Source: JAUSPI01 sp964454305 (lineage in GTDB: Bacteria; Desulfobacterota; Syntrophia; Syntrophales; JADFWA01). Taken from it: a DNA stretch of 64,000 nucleotides. The position numbers were made by a program, and so were the translations under genes. Below, piece by piece: positions 55,617-63,896 of the stretch. The notes under the pieces were generated by a model. It made no database searches and was not told the DNA's origin. It saw only the letters and a program-made list of their open reading frames with translations. The DNA is taken from the NCBI GenBank assembly GCA_964454305.1, contig CAYVXX010000003.1, forward strand, positions 4,513-68,512, given 5' to 3'. The stretch's first letter is position 1; the number at the start of each line of letters is the position of its first letter.

Positions 55617-57347
55617 ATGCGTTATTCCGAGATGTTCTTGCCGACGGAAAGGGAAACACCTTCCGATGCAGAGGTTGTCAGCCACAGGCTTATGTTAAGA
55701 TCAGGAATGATAAGAAAGTTGACCAGCGGGATTTATTCTTATCTTCCTCTGGGGTACAGGGTAATTAGAAAGGTGGAGCAGATTGTACGGGAAGAGATGA
55801 ACAGATTTGGTGCGCAGGAGCTGTTCCTTCCCGCCGTACAGCCGGCTGAACTCTGGCAGGAATCCGGCCGCTGGCAGCAGTACGGCAAAGAGCTTTTACG
55901 TTTCAGGGATCGCAACGACAGAGAATTCTGTATCGGTCCGACCCATGAGGAGGTAATAACCGATCTTGTGCGCAACGAGCTGAAGACCTACCGCCAGCTT
56001 CCCAAAAATCTATATCAGATACAGACAAAATTTCGTGATGAGATAAGACCGAGGTTCGGGGTCATGCGGTGCCGGGAATTCGAGATGAAGGATGCCTACA
56101 GCTTCGATGCGGACGAAGAAGGCGCCGAGATAAGTTATAATAAAATGTTTGAAGCCTACAACAGAATTTTCAGCCGGTGTGGCCTTAAGTTCAGGGCGGT
56201 GGAGGCGGATACCGGAAACATAGGGGGCAGTTTTTCTCATGAGTTTATGGTGATTGCCGATTCGGGGGAGGATGGCCTGGTTTTTTGCAGTTCCTGTCCC
56301 TATGCGGCAAATATGGAGAAAGCTGAAGTCGCCATGCCGGAAAAAAAGGCAGTTGAAAAATCAGATTTTTTACTCATTGAAGAGGTGTATACCCCTGAGG
56401 TGCGAACGATTGAGGAAGTTTCCGCTTTTCTCGATGTTGTTCCGCGGGAAATTGTAAAGACATTGATATTTCTGGTTGATGGATGGCCGATTGCCGTTCT
56501 TATAAGGGGAGATGAGGATGTAAACGAGGCAAAGCTTAGAAATTATCTTAAGTGTGATACTCTTGAACTGGCTACTGACGATATTATTAAAGAAGTCACC
56601 GGTTCTCCCAGGGGATTTGCCGGACCTATCAACATAAAATCGAAGATTATCGCCGACTATTCTTTTATAAATATGACTAATTGTGTCGTTGGAGCAAACA
56701 GAGAAAATTATCATATAAAGAATGCCAATATCGGCAGGGATTTTGAGGTGAAGGAATTTGCCGATTTGAGGCTTGTCAAGGAGACGGACAGATGCCCCCG
56801 CTGTGAGAGCCCGCTCAAGTTTGTGAGGGGTATCGAGGTGGGTCATGTCTTCAAATTGGGGACAAAATACAGCGAGGCAATGAGGGCTACCTATCTCGAT
56901 AAAGACGGTAAAGAGAAGTATATGATTATGGGGTGTTATGGAATAGGTATTGGAAGGACGGCTGCGGCAAGCATCGAGCAGAATTACGATGATAACGGAA
57001 TTATATGGCCTGTCTCGATAGCCCCCTTTCAGGTTATTATAACGCCCGTAAATATGAAAAATGAGGAGCTTTTAAAGACAGCCGAGAAACTATATGAAAA
57101 TCTCAAGGGGAAGGGAATTGAAGTTATCCTCGATGATAGAGACGAAAGGCCGGGAGTGAAATTCAACGATGCCGATCTGATAGGGATTCCACTCAGAATT
57201 ACCATTGGTCCAAAGAGGCTCGCGGAGGGAAGGGTAGAGGTTAAGATAAGAAAGACCGGTGAGGTCAAAATATTTTTACTGGATGAAGTCGAAGCATTCG
57301 TCGTCGATTGGGTGCATTCGGAAATGGCAGGGCAGGAATCGGAATAA
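55617..57347 (+). CDS. proS: Prolyl-tRNA synthetase
   Basis: This 576-residue class II synthetase has LFLPAVQPAELWQESGRW, FRDEIRPRFGVMRCREFEMK (motif 2) and CYGIGIGRTAAASIE (motif 3). The inserted editing domain (about 230-390) marks the bacterial long form. AAGGAG lies 5 bases before the ATG. Fittingly, a tRNA-Pro gene lies 5 kb downstream. Confidence 0.97.
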   Translation: MRYSEMFLPTERETPSDAEVVSHRLMLRSGMIRKLTSGIYSYLPLGYRVIRKVEQIVREEMNRFGAQELFLPAVQPAELWQESGRWQQYGKELLRFRDRNDREFCIGPTHEEVITDLVRNELKTYRQLPKNLYQIQTKFRDEIRPRFGVMRCREFEMKDAYSFDADEEGAEISYNKMFEAYNRIFSRCGLKFRAVEADTGNIGGSFSHEFMVIADSGEDGLVFCSSCPYAANMEKAEVAMPEKKAVEKSDFLLIEEVYTPEVRTIEEVSAFLDVVPREIVKTLIFLVDGWPIAVLIRGDEDVNEAKLRNYLKCDTLELATDDIIKEVTGSPRGFAGPINIKSKIIADYSFINMTNCVVGANRENYHIKNANIGRDFEVKEFADLRLVKETDRCPRCESPLKFVRGIEVGHVFKLGTKYSEAMRATYLDKDGKEKYMIMGCYGIGIGRTAAASIEQNYDDNGIIWPVSIAPFQVIITPVNMKNEELLKTAEKLYENLKGKGIEVILDDRDERPGVKFNDADLIGIPLRITIGPKRLAEGRVEVKIRKTGEVKIFLLDEVEAFVVDWVHSEMAGQESE

Positions 57348-57349
57348 AA

Positions 57350-59530
57350 ATGATGGTCCGTATAACCGATATTACAGATAAGGCTCAAAGATATCTCTTT
57401 CCAGCTGATCTGGAGATAATAGAGAAGGCGTATATTTTTTGCGCTTCTGTTCACAAGGGACAGGTTCGCCTCTCAGGAGAACCTTATCTGAGACACCCTC
57501 TGGAAGTGGCGGGAATACTGGTCGATCTGAACCTGGATTTGTCATCCATAGTGACCGGTTTGCTCCATGACACGGTGGAGGATACTCTGGTGACCCTTGA
57601 GCAGGTGGAGGAGGCATTTGGCAAGGAAGTTGCCTTTCTCGTGGACGGTCTGACCAAGATAAGCAAAATAACTTTTGGAAGCAGAGAGGAACAGCAGGCA
57701 GAAAATTTCAGGAAGATGATTCTGGCGATGTCTTCCGATATCAGGGTACTTCTCATTAAATTAGCGGACAGGATTCACAATATGAGGACCCTTGAGTTTC
57801 AGACTCCGGAAAAGCAGCAGTTTATCGCCAGGGAGACTCTTGAGTTGTATGCGCCGCTGGCCAATCGCCTTGGCATTAACTGGATGAAAACGGAGATGGA
57901 GGATCTTTCATTCAGATACCTCTATCCCGAAGATTACCACGATCTGGCAAAGCTGGTCGTAAAAGGAAAAGACAAAAGGAAAAAGTATACTGAAGAGGTA
58001 AAAAACATAATACTAAAAGAGATGTCAAGTTTCGGGCTGAAATGTAAGGTCGAGGGCAGGGCAAAGCATTTTTACGGTATATTCAAAAAGATGGAGGAGC
58101 AGCATATAAGTTTTGATGAGGTCTATGATCTTACAGCCTTCAGGATAATACTTGATTCCAATAGAGAAAAGGAATGTTATGAGGTGCTGAGTGTCGTTCA
58201 TTCCCTCTGGAAACCGGTCCCGGGGCGCTTTAAGGATTATATAGCTATGCCCAAGGGGAACAATTATCAATCTCTGCACACGACAGTCATAGGTCCATAC
58301 GGCGAAAGGGTGGAGATCCAGATCAGGACGATGGCAATGCACGAGTGGGCTGAAAAGGGCATAGCGGCTCACTGGAGATATAAGGAGGGGGTACTCCCTA
58401 AAGAGGACGAGGGAGAGCAGATCGGGAAGATACGAGAACTGCTTGAGGTTCAGCAGGAACTCAAGGATCCCCGGGAGTTTATGACGAATCTGAGACTTGC
58501 CCTTTTCCCGGATGATGTCTATGTCTTCACTCCTCGTGGTGATGTAAGGTCTTTCCCCAAAGGAGCCACCCCCATAGATTTTGCTTACAGCATTCATACA
58601 GATGTTGGTAATCAGTGTACGGGAGCCAAGGTCAACAGAAGCATTGTTCCCCTGAGATATAAACTTCAGAATGGTGATACCGTAGAGATTATAACCCAGC
58701 AGGGTCATCATCCGAGTAAGGATTGGTTGAAATATGTTGCTACATCACGAGCAATATCGAAGATAAAGGAATGGATAAAGATTGAGGAGCGTAAAAGAAG
58801 CGTCGAGATTGGTAAAGATATCCTTGAAAAAGAGCTCAAAAAACATAAGCTTAAGTTAAGCCAGGTTCTCAAATCTGATGAGCTTAAGAAAGTTTATAAG
58901 GAATATTCGATAAATTCAGCCGATGATCTGATGGCGAGCGTCGGTTACGGAAAAATATCTGCCAAACATATAGCTAACCGTTACCTGCCTGAGGAGGAAA
59001 GAAAAACTGTTGATGTCGACCAGGAAAAGATAAAGAAAAAACCGAAACAGCCCTCTGCTGCAGGAGTTTCAATTACCGGGATCGATGATGTGATGGTGAG
59101 GTTTGCCAGGTGCTGTGATCCCTTGCCCGGTGATAATATTGTGGGTTACATTTCCAGGGGGAGGGGAATTTCCGTTCACATAGTAAATTGTCCCATGGTG
59201 CAGGAGATAGATCCTGAGAGATTGATTGATGTTCAATGGAGCATCAAGGAGAAACATGCATACCCGGTTCATATAAAAGTCAACTGCGGTGACAAGAAGG
59301 GACTCCTGGCCGAAATCAGTTCCGTTATATCATCTAAAGATGTTAATATAAATAACGCTCATATTGATACGACTCCGGAAAAGACTGCAACCTGCGATTT
59401 TGAAATAGAGGTGAATGATCTGAAACACTTCAAGGAATTGGTTTCAGAGCTCAAAAAACTGAAGAGTGTATTGTCTGTTGAGAGGGTGGGGGGGACGTTT
59501 ATTAAGCCGGAAAAGAAAAGAATTCATTAA
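57350..59530 (+). CDS. Bifunctional (p)ppGpp synthetase/hydrolase, RelA/SpoT family
   Basis: This 726-residue protein has an HD hydrolase domain (LLHDTVEDT), a synthetase domain (RFKDYIAMPKGNNYQSLHTT), a TGS domain (VYVFTPRGDVRSFPKGATP), and a C-terminal ACT domain (GLLAEISSVISSKDVN). Both active sites look intact, so it should make and degrade ppGpp in the stringent response. The ATG at 57350 begins just after the proS stop; a TTG at 57308 inside proS is less likely. Confidence 0.95.
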   Translation: MMVRITDITDKAQRYLFPADLEIIEKAYIFCASVHKGQVRLSGEPYLRHPLEVAGILVDLNLDLSSIVTGLLHDTVEDTLVTLEQVEEAFGKEVAFLVDGLTKISKITFGSREEQQAENFRKMILAMSSDIRVLLIKLADRIHNMRTLEFQTPEKQQFIARETLELYAPLANRLGINWMKTEMEDLSFRYLYPEDYHDLAKLVVKGKDKRKKYTEEVKNIILKEMSSFGLKCKVEGRAKHFYGIFKKMEEQHISFDEVYDLTAFRIILDSNREKECYEVLSVVHSLWKPVPGRFKDYIAMPKGNNYQSLHTTVIGPYGERVEIQIRTMAMHEWAEKGIAAHWRYKEGVLPKEDEGEQIGKIRELLEVQQELKDPREFMTNLRLALFPDDVYVFTPRGDVRSFPKGATPIDFAYSIHTDVGNQCTGAKVNRSIVPLRYKLQNGDTVEIITQQGHHPSKDWLKYVATSRAISKIKEWIKIEERKRSVEIGKDILEKELKKHKLKLSQVLKSDELKKVYKEYSINSADDLMASVGYGKISAKHIANRYLPEEERKTVDVDQEKIKKKPKQPSAAGVSITGIDDVMVRFARCCDPLPGDNIVGYISRGRGISVHIVNCPMVQEIDPERLIDVQWSIKEKHAYPVHIKVNCGDKKGLLAEISSVISSKDVNINNAHIDTTPEKTATCDFEIEVNDLKHFKELVSELKKLKSVLSVERVGGTFIKPEKKRIH

Positions 59531-59572
59531 ACCCGAATCTCTCACTACGATACCTGCCGAAAAATTTGGCCT
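59518..59572 (+). repeat. Duplicated contig end, left copy
   Basis: These 55 bases, including the last codons of the RelA/SpoT gene, are identical to 59673-59727 on the other side of the N run. They are probably the same genomic bases written twice. Confidence 0.9.
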
Positions 59573-59672
59573 NNNNNNNNNNNNNNNNNNNNNNNNNNNN
59601 NNNNNNNNNNNNNNNNNNNNNNNNNNNNNNNNNNNNNNNNNNNNNNNNNNNNNNNNNNNNNNNNNNNNNNNN
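59573..59672. other. Assembly gap (100 N)
   Basis: Exactly 100 N separate two identical 55-base stretches. A fixed-length N run and a shared end of k-mer-like length indicate scaffolding of two contigs that actually overlap. Confidence 0.95.
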
Positions 59673-59727
59673 AAGAATTCATTAAACCCGAATCTCTCAC
59701 TACGATACCTGCCGAAAAATTTGGCCT
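59673..59727 (+). repeat. Duplicated contig end, right copy
   Basis: Identical to 59518-59572. If the two contigs are merged, the RelA/SpoT stop is followed directly by the sequence from 59728 on. Confidence 0.9.
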
Positions 59728-59750
59728 GAAAACATAGATCTTCGAATTTT

Positions 59751-59828
59751 GTCATTTCGAGGAGTGTTAACGATGAGAAATCTTAATGATTCCAGTCCGT
59801 TAAGATTTCTACCTACAGTCGAAATGAC
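59751..59828. repeat. 78-bp nested inverted repeat
   Basis: Outer arms GTCATTTCGA (59751-59760) and TCGAAATGAC (59819-59828) and inner arms 59776-59786 and 59800-59810 (11 bp perfect) form a long hairpin. It resembles the GTCATTTCGA-ended palindromic elements scattered in many bacterial genomes and may also terminate the ispG-proS-relA transcript. Confidence 0.7.
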
Positions 59829-59869
59829 AGATAATGATAGTTATTCAAAGTCCTCAACCAGTTTAAGGA

Positions 59870-59897
59870 TTGACAGTTGCAGTTGACTTACTATATG
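59870..59897 (+). promoter_or_regulatory. Candidate sigma-70 promoter for the amidase gene
   Basis: TTGACA at 59870-59875 and TATATG at 59892-59897 are separated by 16 bases, 40 bases before the amidase ATG. The -35 is perfect and the -10 matches at four of six positions. Confidence 0.4.
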
Positions 59898-59937
59898 AAG
59901 CACAGACGCAGAAGACTGAAGGGTGTAATATAATTAG

Positions 59938-60636
59938 ATGAGTAAGCTGTTTTGCAGAATGACGTTTTTTCTCTTATCGGTATGTTTGATCTTTCCGATG
60001 ACAGGCGCTTTAGCGAAGAGCCGCCATCTCGTTGTTGTAGATCCGGCGCACGGAGGTTTAGATAAAGGTGTGCGGTTATCTAAAAAGGTGTCTGAAAAAG
60101 ATGTAACCCTTATAATTGCCAGATTGCTAAAAAAGGATCTCGAAAGCTCGAAAAATATTAAGGTTCTGCTGACAAGGTCAGCCGACGGGGATGTTTCTGA
60201 TACAGACAGGGCTGGAATTGCAAGAAAAGCGGGCACGGATTTGTTTGTCAGTTTGCATATAAATGCGGGTTTTGGAAGGAAATCGAGCGGGTTTGAGGTG
60301 TATTTTCCCGGTTTTGATTCCGCTATAGATAAAAACAGATCTAATGAAATCCTGAAAGATATGGTTACAACGAAATATCTTAACGAAAGCGTTAAAATTG
60401 CTCAGATTATCCAGAAAAATATGGGTAAAATATTTCCGCGGAAGGACAGGGGGCTTCGAAGCGCACCTGTTCTTGTTCTTGAGGGTTTGACCGTTCCGGC
60501 AGTTGTTCTGGAGATTGGTTTTGCCACAAATACTGAAGATAAAAAGAAATTGTTGGATCAAACAACACAAAAATCTATTGCAAGGGCACTTGCTAAGAGT
60601 ATAGAGGAATTCTTTAAATATACAGGCGCAAAGTAG
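59938..60636 (+). CDS. N-acetylmuramoyl-L-alanine amidase (amidase_3)
   Basis: A signal peptide (residues 1-24) is followed by a zinc amidase domain: VVDPAHGGLD (zinc His), SLHINAG (zinc His), and VVLEIGFATNTEDKK (catalytic Glu). It cleaves peptidoglycan stem peptides in the periplasm, usually in cell separation. At 232 residues it is a minimal catalytic form without an AMIN domain. No good ribosome site precedes the ATG. Confidence 0.9.
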   Translation: MSKLFCRMTFFLLSVCLIFPMTGALAKSRHLVVVDPAHGGLDKGVRLSKKVSEKDVTLIIARLLKKDLESSKNIKVLLTRSADGDVSDTDRAGIARKAGTDLFVSLHINAGFGRKSSGFEVYFPGFDSAIDKNRSNEILKDMVTTKYLNESVKIAQIIQKNMGKIFPRKDRGLRSAPVLVLEGLTVPAVVLEIGFATNTEDKKKLLDQTTQKSIARALAKSIEEFFKYTGAK

Positions 60637-60680
60637 GCACAGAGAAAAAAGAGATATCACTTTGTGCCTTTGTTCTTCAG

Positions 60681-60702
60681 GCTATCGGCTTTAGCCGATA
60701 GC
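60681..60702. terminator. Perfect 10-bp hairpin between the amidase and RNase PH genes
   Basis: GCTATCGGCT and AGCCGATAGC are separated by two bases, and GATTTAATTT follows. It could act as a terminator or as a leader hairpin: it ends 20 bases before the rph ATG. Confidence 0.5.
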
Positions 60703-60722
60703 GATTTAATTTGGGAGAGATA

Positions 60723-61448
60723 ATGCTAAGGACCGACGGACGCAAGTGGGATGAGATTCGGGATGTAAGAATCACGAGAGATTTTTTGAAGTATCCGGAA
60801 GGCTCCGTCCTGATCGAGATGGGAGATACCATTGTTCTGTGCACTGCAACGATGGAAGACAGGGTCCCCCCGTTTTTGAAGAATTCAGGAAAAGGCTGGC
60901 TGACTGCCGAGTATTCCATGTTTCCCACATCCACACAGACAAGAAACACCAGAGAATCTACCAGAGGCAGGATAGGCGGAAGGACCCATGAGATTCAGAG
61001 ATTGATTGGACGATCCCTTCGATCGGTTACCGATTTGAATTCTTTTGGTGAGAAAACGATATACATCGACTGTGATGTCATCCAGGCGGACGGTGGGACA
61101 AGAACAATATCAATTACCGGCGCCTTTGTTGCCCTGATAGACGCATTTCGCAGGTGGAAAGAGGAAGGAATAGTTGATAGAATTCCTGTCATGGATTTTG
61201 TTTCTGCGGTGAGTGTCGGGATCGTGGATGGCAAGCTCCTCCTCGATTTAGAATATGAAGAAGATTCAGCAGCCCAGGTAGATATGAATTTTGTTATGAC
61301 AAAAGGCGGCCTTATTATAGAGGTTCAGGGAACCGCCGAGGAGTTTCCCTTTACCCGTAATTTATTGGATGAGATGACAGATCTTGCCACCAAGGGCATT
61401 GCTGATCTCACTAAAAAACAGATGGAGATGCTGGGAGATTTAGAGTAG
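60723..61448 (+). CDS. rph: Ribonuclease PH
   Basis: This 241-residue phosphorolytic exoribonuclease has RTDGRKWDEIR at the start, RGRIGGRTHEIQRLIGRSLR (RNA/phosphate binding) and DCDVIQADGGTRTISITGA. It trims tRNA 3' ends. The ATG at 60723 has GGGAGAG upstream; a TTG at 60711 overlaps that site and is rejected. It sits before rdgB, a common arrangement. Confidence 0.96.
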   Translation: MLRTDGRKWDEIRDVRITRDFLKYPEGSVLIEMGDTIVLCTATMEDRVPPFLKNSGKGWLTAEYSMFPTSTQTRNTRESTRGRIGGRTHEIQRLIGRSLRSVTDLNSFGEKTIYIDCDVIQADGGTRTISITGAFVALIDAFRRWKEEGIVDRIPVMDFVSAVSVGIVDGKLLLDLEYEEDSAAQVDMNFVMTKGGLIIEVQGTAEEFPFTRNLLDEMTDLATKGIADLTKKQMEMLGDLE

Positions 61449-61479
61449 AAACTTAAACCCCGAACCTGAAAATGAACTG

Positions 61480-61573
61480 CCCCGCCGCAAGTAGCGGGGA
61501 ATTAACTCCTACAGATTTCGCATCGTGCTTCAAGTAATTAGAGTAATCTGTGTAATCTGCGAAATCTGTGGAT
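61480..61573. repeat. Dispersed-repeat hairpin and short AATCTG-type repeats
   Basis: 61480-61504 matches the hairpin half of the 43-bp dispersed repeat (CCCCGC / GCGGGG arms). 61541-61573 holds three near-copies of a 9-base unit (GTAATCTGT-like). Both lie between rph and rdgB. Confidence 0.5.
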
Positions 61574-61592
61574 TAAAGTTAGAGGGATTAAG

Positions 61593-62192
61593 CTGACAAG
61601 GATTGTTTTTGCCACAAAAAACAAGGGAAAAATAAGAGAACTTAAAGCTATGCTTGAAGGTTTAAATATCGATTTTCTTTCCCTTGATGAGTATCCGGAT
61701 CTGCCTGAAGTCATAGAGGATGGGGAAACTTTTTTTGAGAATGCACTGAAGAAGGCAAAAGCGGTTTCGGAATATACCGGTGAAATTGTTCTTGCCGATG
61801 ATTCCGGTCTTGAGGTAGATTTTCTTGAAGGGAGACCGGGCATCTGTTCTTCGAGGTATGCCGGGCCCGATGCAACGGATGAGAGCAATATTGAAAAGCT
61901 TCTGGAAGAATTAAAGGGTGTCCCGATAAATGATAGGGGTGCCTCTTTTGTGTGCGCGCTTGTTCTCTATCGGTCGGATGGAAAGTTTGAATTGTTTGAG
62001 GGGAGATGGAGCGGAAAGATTGGCTATGAACCGGCAGGAACCGGCGGATTCGGCTATGATCCGGTATTTGTAGTAACTGAATGTAGTATGACCGTCGCTC
62101 AGATTTCCCCGGACATGAAAAATACAATAAGCCACAGGGCGAAGGCCCTCAATAAGCTTAAAAAAAGTTTGGAAAAATGGGTTAAGGACTGA
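61593..62192 (+). CDS. rdgB: XTP/dITP diphosphatase (RdgB/HAM1), apparent CTG start
   Basis: The frame from 61593 gives TRIVFATKNKGKIRELKAML, which holds the substrate-binding TxNxxK motif, then LADDSGLEVDFLEGRPGICS, GRWSGKIGYEPAGTGGFGYDP and a SHRAKAL end. The enzyme hydrolyses non-canonical purine nucleotides. The first ATG (61650) would delete the essential N-terminal strand. The only start that keeps it and has a ribosome site is CTG at 61593, 6 bases after AGAGGG. The resulting 199 residues match the usual length (about 200). Confidence 0.9.
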   Translation: MTRIVFATKNKGKIRELKAMLEGLNIDFLSLDEYPDLPEVIEDGETFFENALKKAKAVSEYTGEIVLADDSGLEVDFLEGRPGICSSRYAGPDATDESNIEKLLEELKGVPINDRGASFVCALVLYRSDGKFELFEGRWSGKIGYEPAGTGGFGYDPVFVVTECSMTVAQISPDMKNTISHRAKALNKLKKSLEKWVKD

Positions 62193-62218
62193 AGTTTTGG
62201 TCAAACCCTTAATATCGT

Positions 62219-62295
62219 CGGGGTGTGGCGCAGCCTGGAAGCGCGCATGCTTTGGGAGCATGATGTCGCAGGTTCAAATCCTGCCACCCCGACCA
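62219..62295 (+). tRNA. tRNA-Pro (anticodon TGG)
   Basis: The acceptor stem CGGGGTG pairs with CACCCCG over 7 bp, followed by A and an encoded CCA. The anticodon stem CATGC/GCATG encloses loop TTTGGGA with anticodon TGG (62253-62255). The T arm contains GTTCAAATC. A terminator follows. Confidence 0.96.
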
Positions 62296-62307
62296 GTAAT
62301 TATCAAA

Positions 62308-62340
62308 AGAAAAGGTGCCGTACATTACGGCACCTTTTCT
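62308..62340 (+). terminator. Strong hairpin after tRNA-Pro
   Basis: Perfect 15-bp arms (62308-62322 and 62326-62340) enclose a 3-base loop, with A-rich left and T-rich right ends, so it can work in both directions. Confidence 0.85.
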
Positions 62341-62398
62341 TACTTATTGTGGCGGGCTAATGGTGGGATTGTTCTCTTTTATTTAAAAAGGGTGCTGT

Positions 62399-63433
62399 TG
62401 TACTAGCTCAATAATTCGGTAACTTTTTGAAGCTTATCAAAAGGTGTTTCGTAATGCAATCCACCATGTCGGCGAAGGTGGTTATACTCGAACAGGAAAT
62501 TGCCAAGATTCATGATAACATCTTTTTCTGATTCAAAGGAATTTGGAGAAAAGAATTCCCGTTTCAATATGCGCCAAAAGGCTTCGATCTTGCCGTTCGT
62601 CTGCGGCCTATAAGGCCGTGTGTAGATATGTTTGATTCCCAATTCCTGGCACATGGTCTCAAAGGGATGCTCTCGCTGAAGCGATCCTTTGAACTCAGGA
62701 CCATTATCAGACATTATGGCATCGAATTGAAAGTTATATATCTGTTTAAACCATGACAGTGACCGCGCCATAAAATAGGTCAATGTAGAGGCACGTTTGT
62801 CTTTAATGATTTCCGCATAGGCAAGTCTGGTGCAATCGTCACAGACAGCCGCAACATACTGCTCTTTGATTTTAAACGAACAGCGCAGATCCTTGGGGAT
62901 CTTTGAAAGATCAATGTGGGCCAGCTCTCCCGGCGCTTTCTTCTCGTAGCGCTTGATAACCTTCTTTGCCGCTTCGTTCAGTGGATAACGTGCCTTGATC
63001 CTGTCCATCGTGGCAGATGAAGGTGTTTTGTCCAGATAGTATGGTTTAAAGAGCAGTACAAGCTCATATCGATTCGAACCAAAACGTCGATAGGCTTTGA
63101 CGATGTTTCTTTCAATGGGTTTGGGGGTTCTTCTGCTTCCCGGTTTGGCTCCTCGCTTCTCAGGCAGCAGCGATTCCGGTGTTTTACCCCCATCAATCCA
63201 TTTACGATAGTAACGAGACAGTTCTTTTTTCGATATATGATGTGCTTCACATAAGTCTTTTACAAATTTGAAGGGACGGAGAGTAACTTTTGCTTTCGTG
63301 CGCTCATACTCTTCCAATATCGGAATCCAGCGCTTTACTATGACGATATCTGCATATTTCATAGGTGACTCCTTTGGTGATTTTGCCTTTATAACACAAA
63401 CCAAATGAGTTACCTAATTACTGAGCATGTACA
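62399..63433 (-). mobile_element. Complete IS481-like insertion sequence
   Basis: The element is 1035 bp. Terminal inverted repeats of 26 bp (62399-62424 and 63408-63433) match at 22 positions and begin TGT / end ACA. The 5-bp sequence GCTGT flanks both sides (62394-62398 and 63434-63438) as a target duplication. One transposase gene fills it. Confidence 0.88.
62403..63362 (-). CDS. DDE integrase-type transposase
   Basis: This 319-residue protein has an N-terminal helix-turn-helix part and an rve catalytic core. The aspartates are in LAHIDLSKIP and MSDNGPEFKG, and the glutamate is in NGKIEAFWRILKREF. The ATG at 63362 has GGAG 6 bases upstream. The stop lies inside the left inverted repeat. 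No frameshift is needed, and the gene appears intact. Confidence 0.9.
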   Translation of the reverse strand: MKYADIVIVKRWIPILEEYERTKAKVTLRPFKFVKDLCEAHHISKKELSRYYRKWIDGGKTPESLLPEKRGAKPGSRRTPKPIERNIVKAYRRFGSNRYELVLLFKPYYLDKTPSSATMDRIKARYPLNEAAKKVIKRYEKKAPGELAHIDLSKIPKDLRCSFKIKEQYVAAVCDDCTRLAYAEIIKDKRASTLTYFMARSLSWFKQIYNFQFDAIMSDNGPEFKGSLQREHPFETMCQELGIKHIYTRPYRPQTNGKIEAFWRILKREFFSPNSFESEKDVIMNLGNFLFEYNHLRRHGGLHYETPFDKLQKVTELLS

Positions 63434-63504
63434 GCTGTCTCTGTTTTTCCACTAATCATCAATGTTTTATATTTAAGATGTGGCCGTCTTGTCATTTCCC
63501 CTCT

Positions 63505-63822
63505 TTAAGGCAAAAAGCAAGACCTGACCCCCTTAGTGCCCCCCACGCGGCGCGTAGCGCTGGATGGTTTTGGCTTCTTGAGCGACCTCGTGAATACCTT
63601 ATCCCACTTCAGGGAGTAGATACTGACTTCGGCTGCTGTGAACGGAACACCACTGAGAATCTCTGTTTCGTTGGACATTGCCGCATGCAGAATTTTCAGA
63701 AGTGAAGTCTTTCCACTTCCATTCAGGCCAAAGAAGATGTTCGTGTCACGGTTTAACTTAAACTCAAGCGGTTCTTGCCGCCCAGCCAGACCTTCAATCC
63801 GGAAGGAGACTATATGAGACAT
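63505..63822 (-). CDS. Truncated AAA-family ATPase (N-terminal part)
   Basis: Residues 1-75 look like the start of an SMC/RecF-type AAA ATPase, with LNRDTNIFFGLNGSGKTSLL as Walker A. The remaining 30 residues are arginine- and proline-rich with no resemblance and end at a stop. The Walker B and signature parts are missing, so the gene is cut. The sequence near 63511-63535 looks like the edge of a repeat element that may have caused the cut. GGA precedes the ATG. Confidence 0.65.
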   Translation of the reverse strand: MSHIVSFRIEGLAGRQEPLEFKLNRDTNIFFGLNGSGKTSLLKILHAAMSNETEILSGVPFTAAEVSIYSLKWDKVFTRSLKKPKPSSATRRVGGTKGVRSCFLP

Positions 63823-63896
63823 GGTGATTTCCTTTCTTACGTGTTGTCAATGCACCGCAGTACTTGTGATGTATCATGTCTGAGTCTAACAATATA

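Noticed and set aside
58025..58711. Minus-strand open frame of 228 codons inside relA/spoT
   Set aside because: Lies opposite the conserved synthetase and TGS domains and has no recognisable motif.
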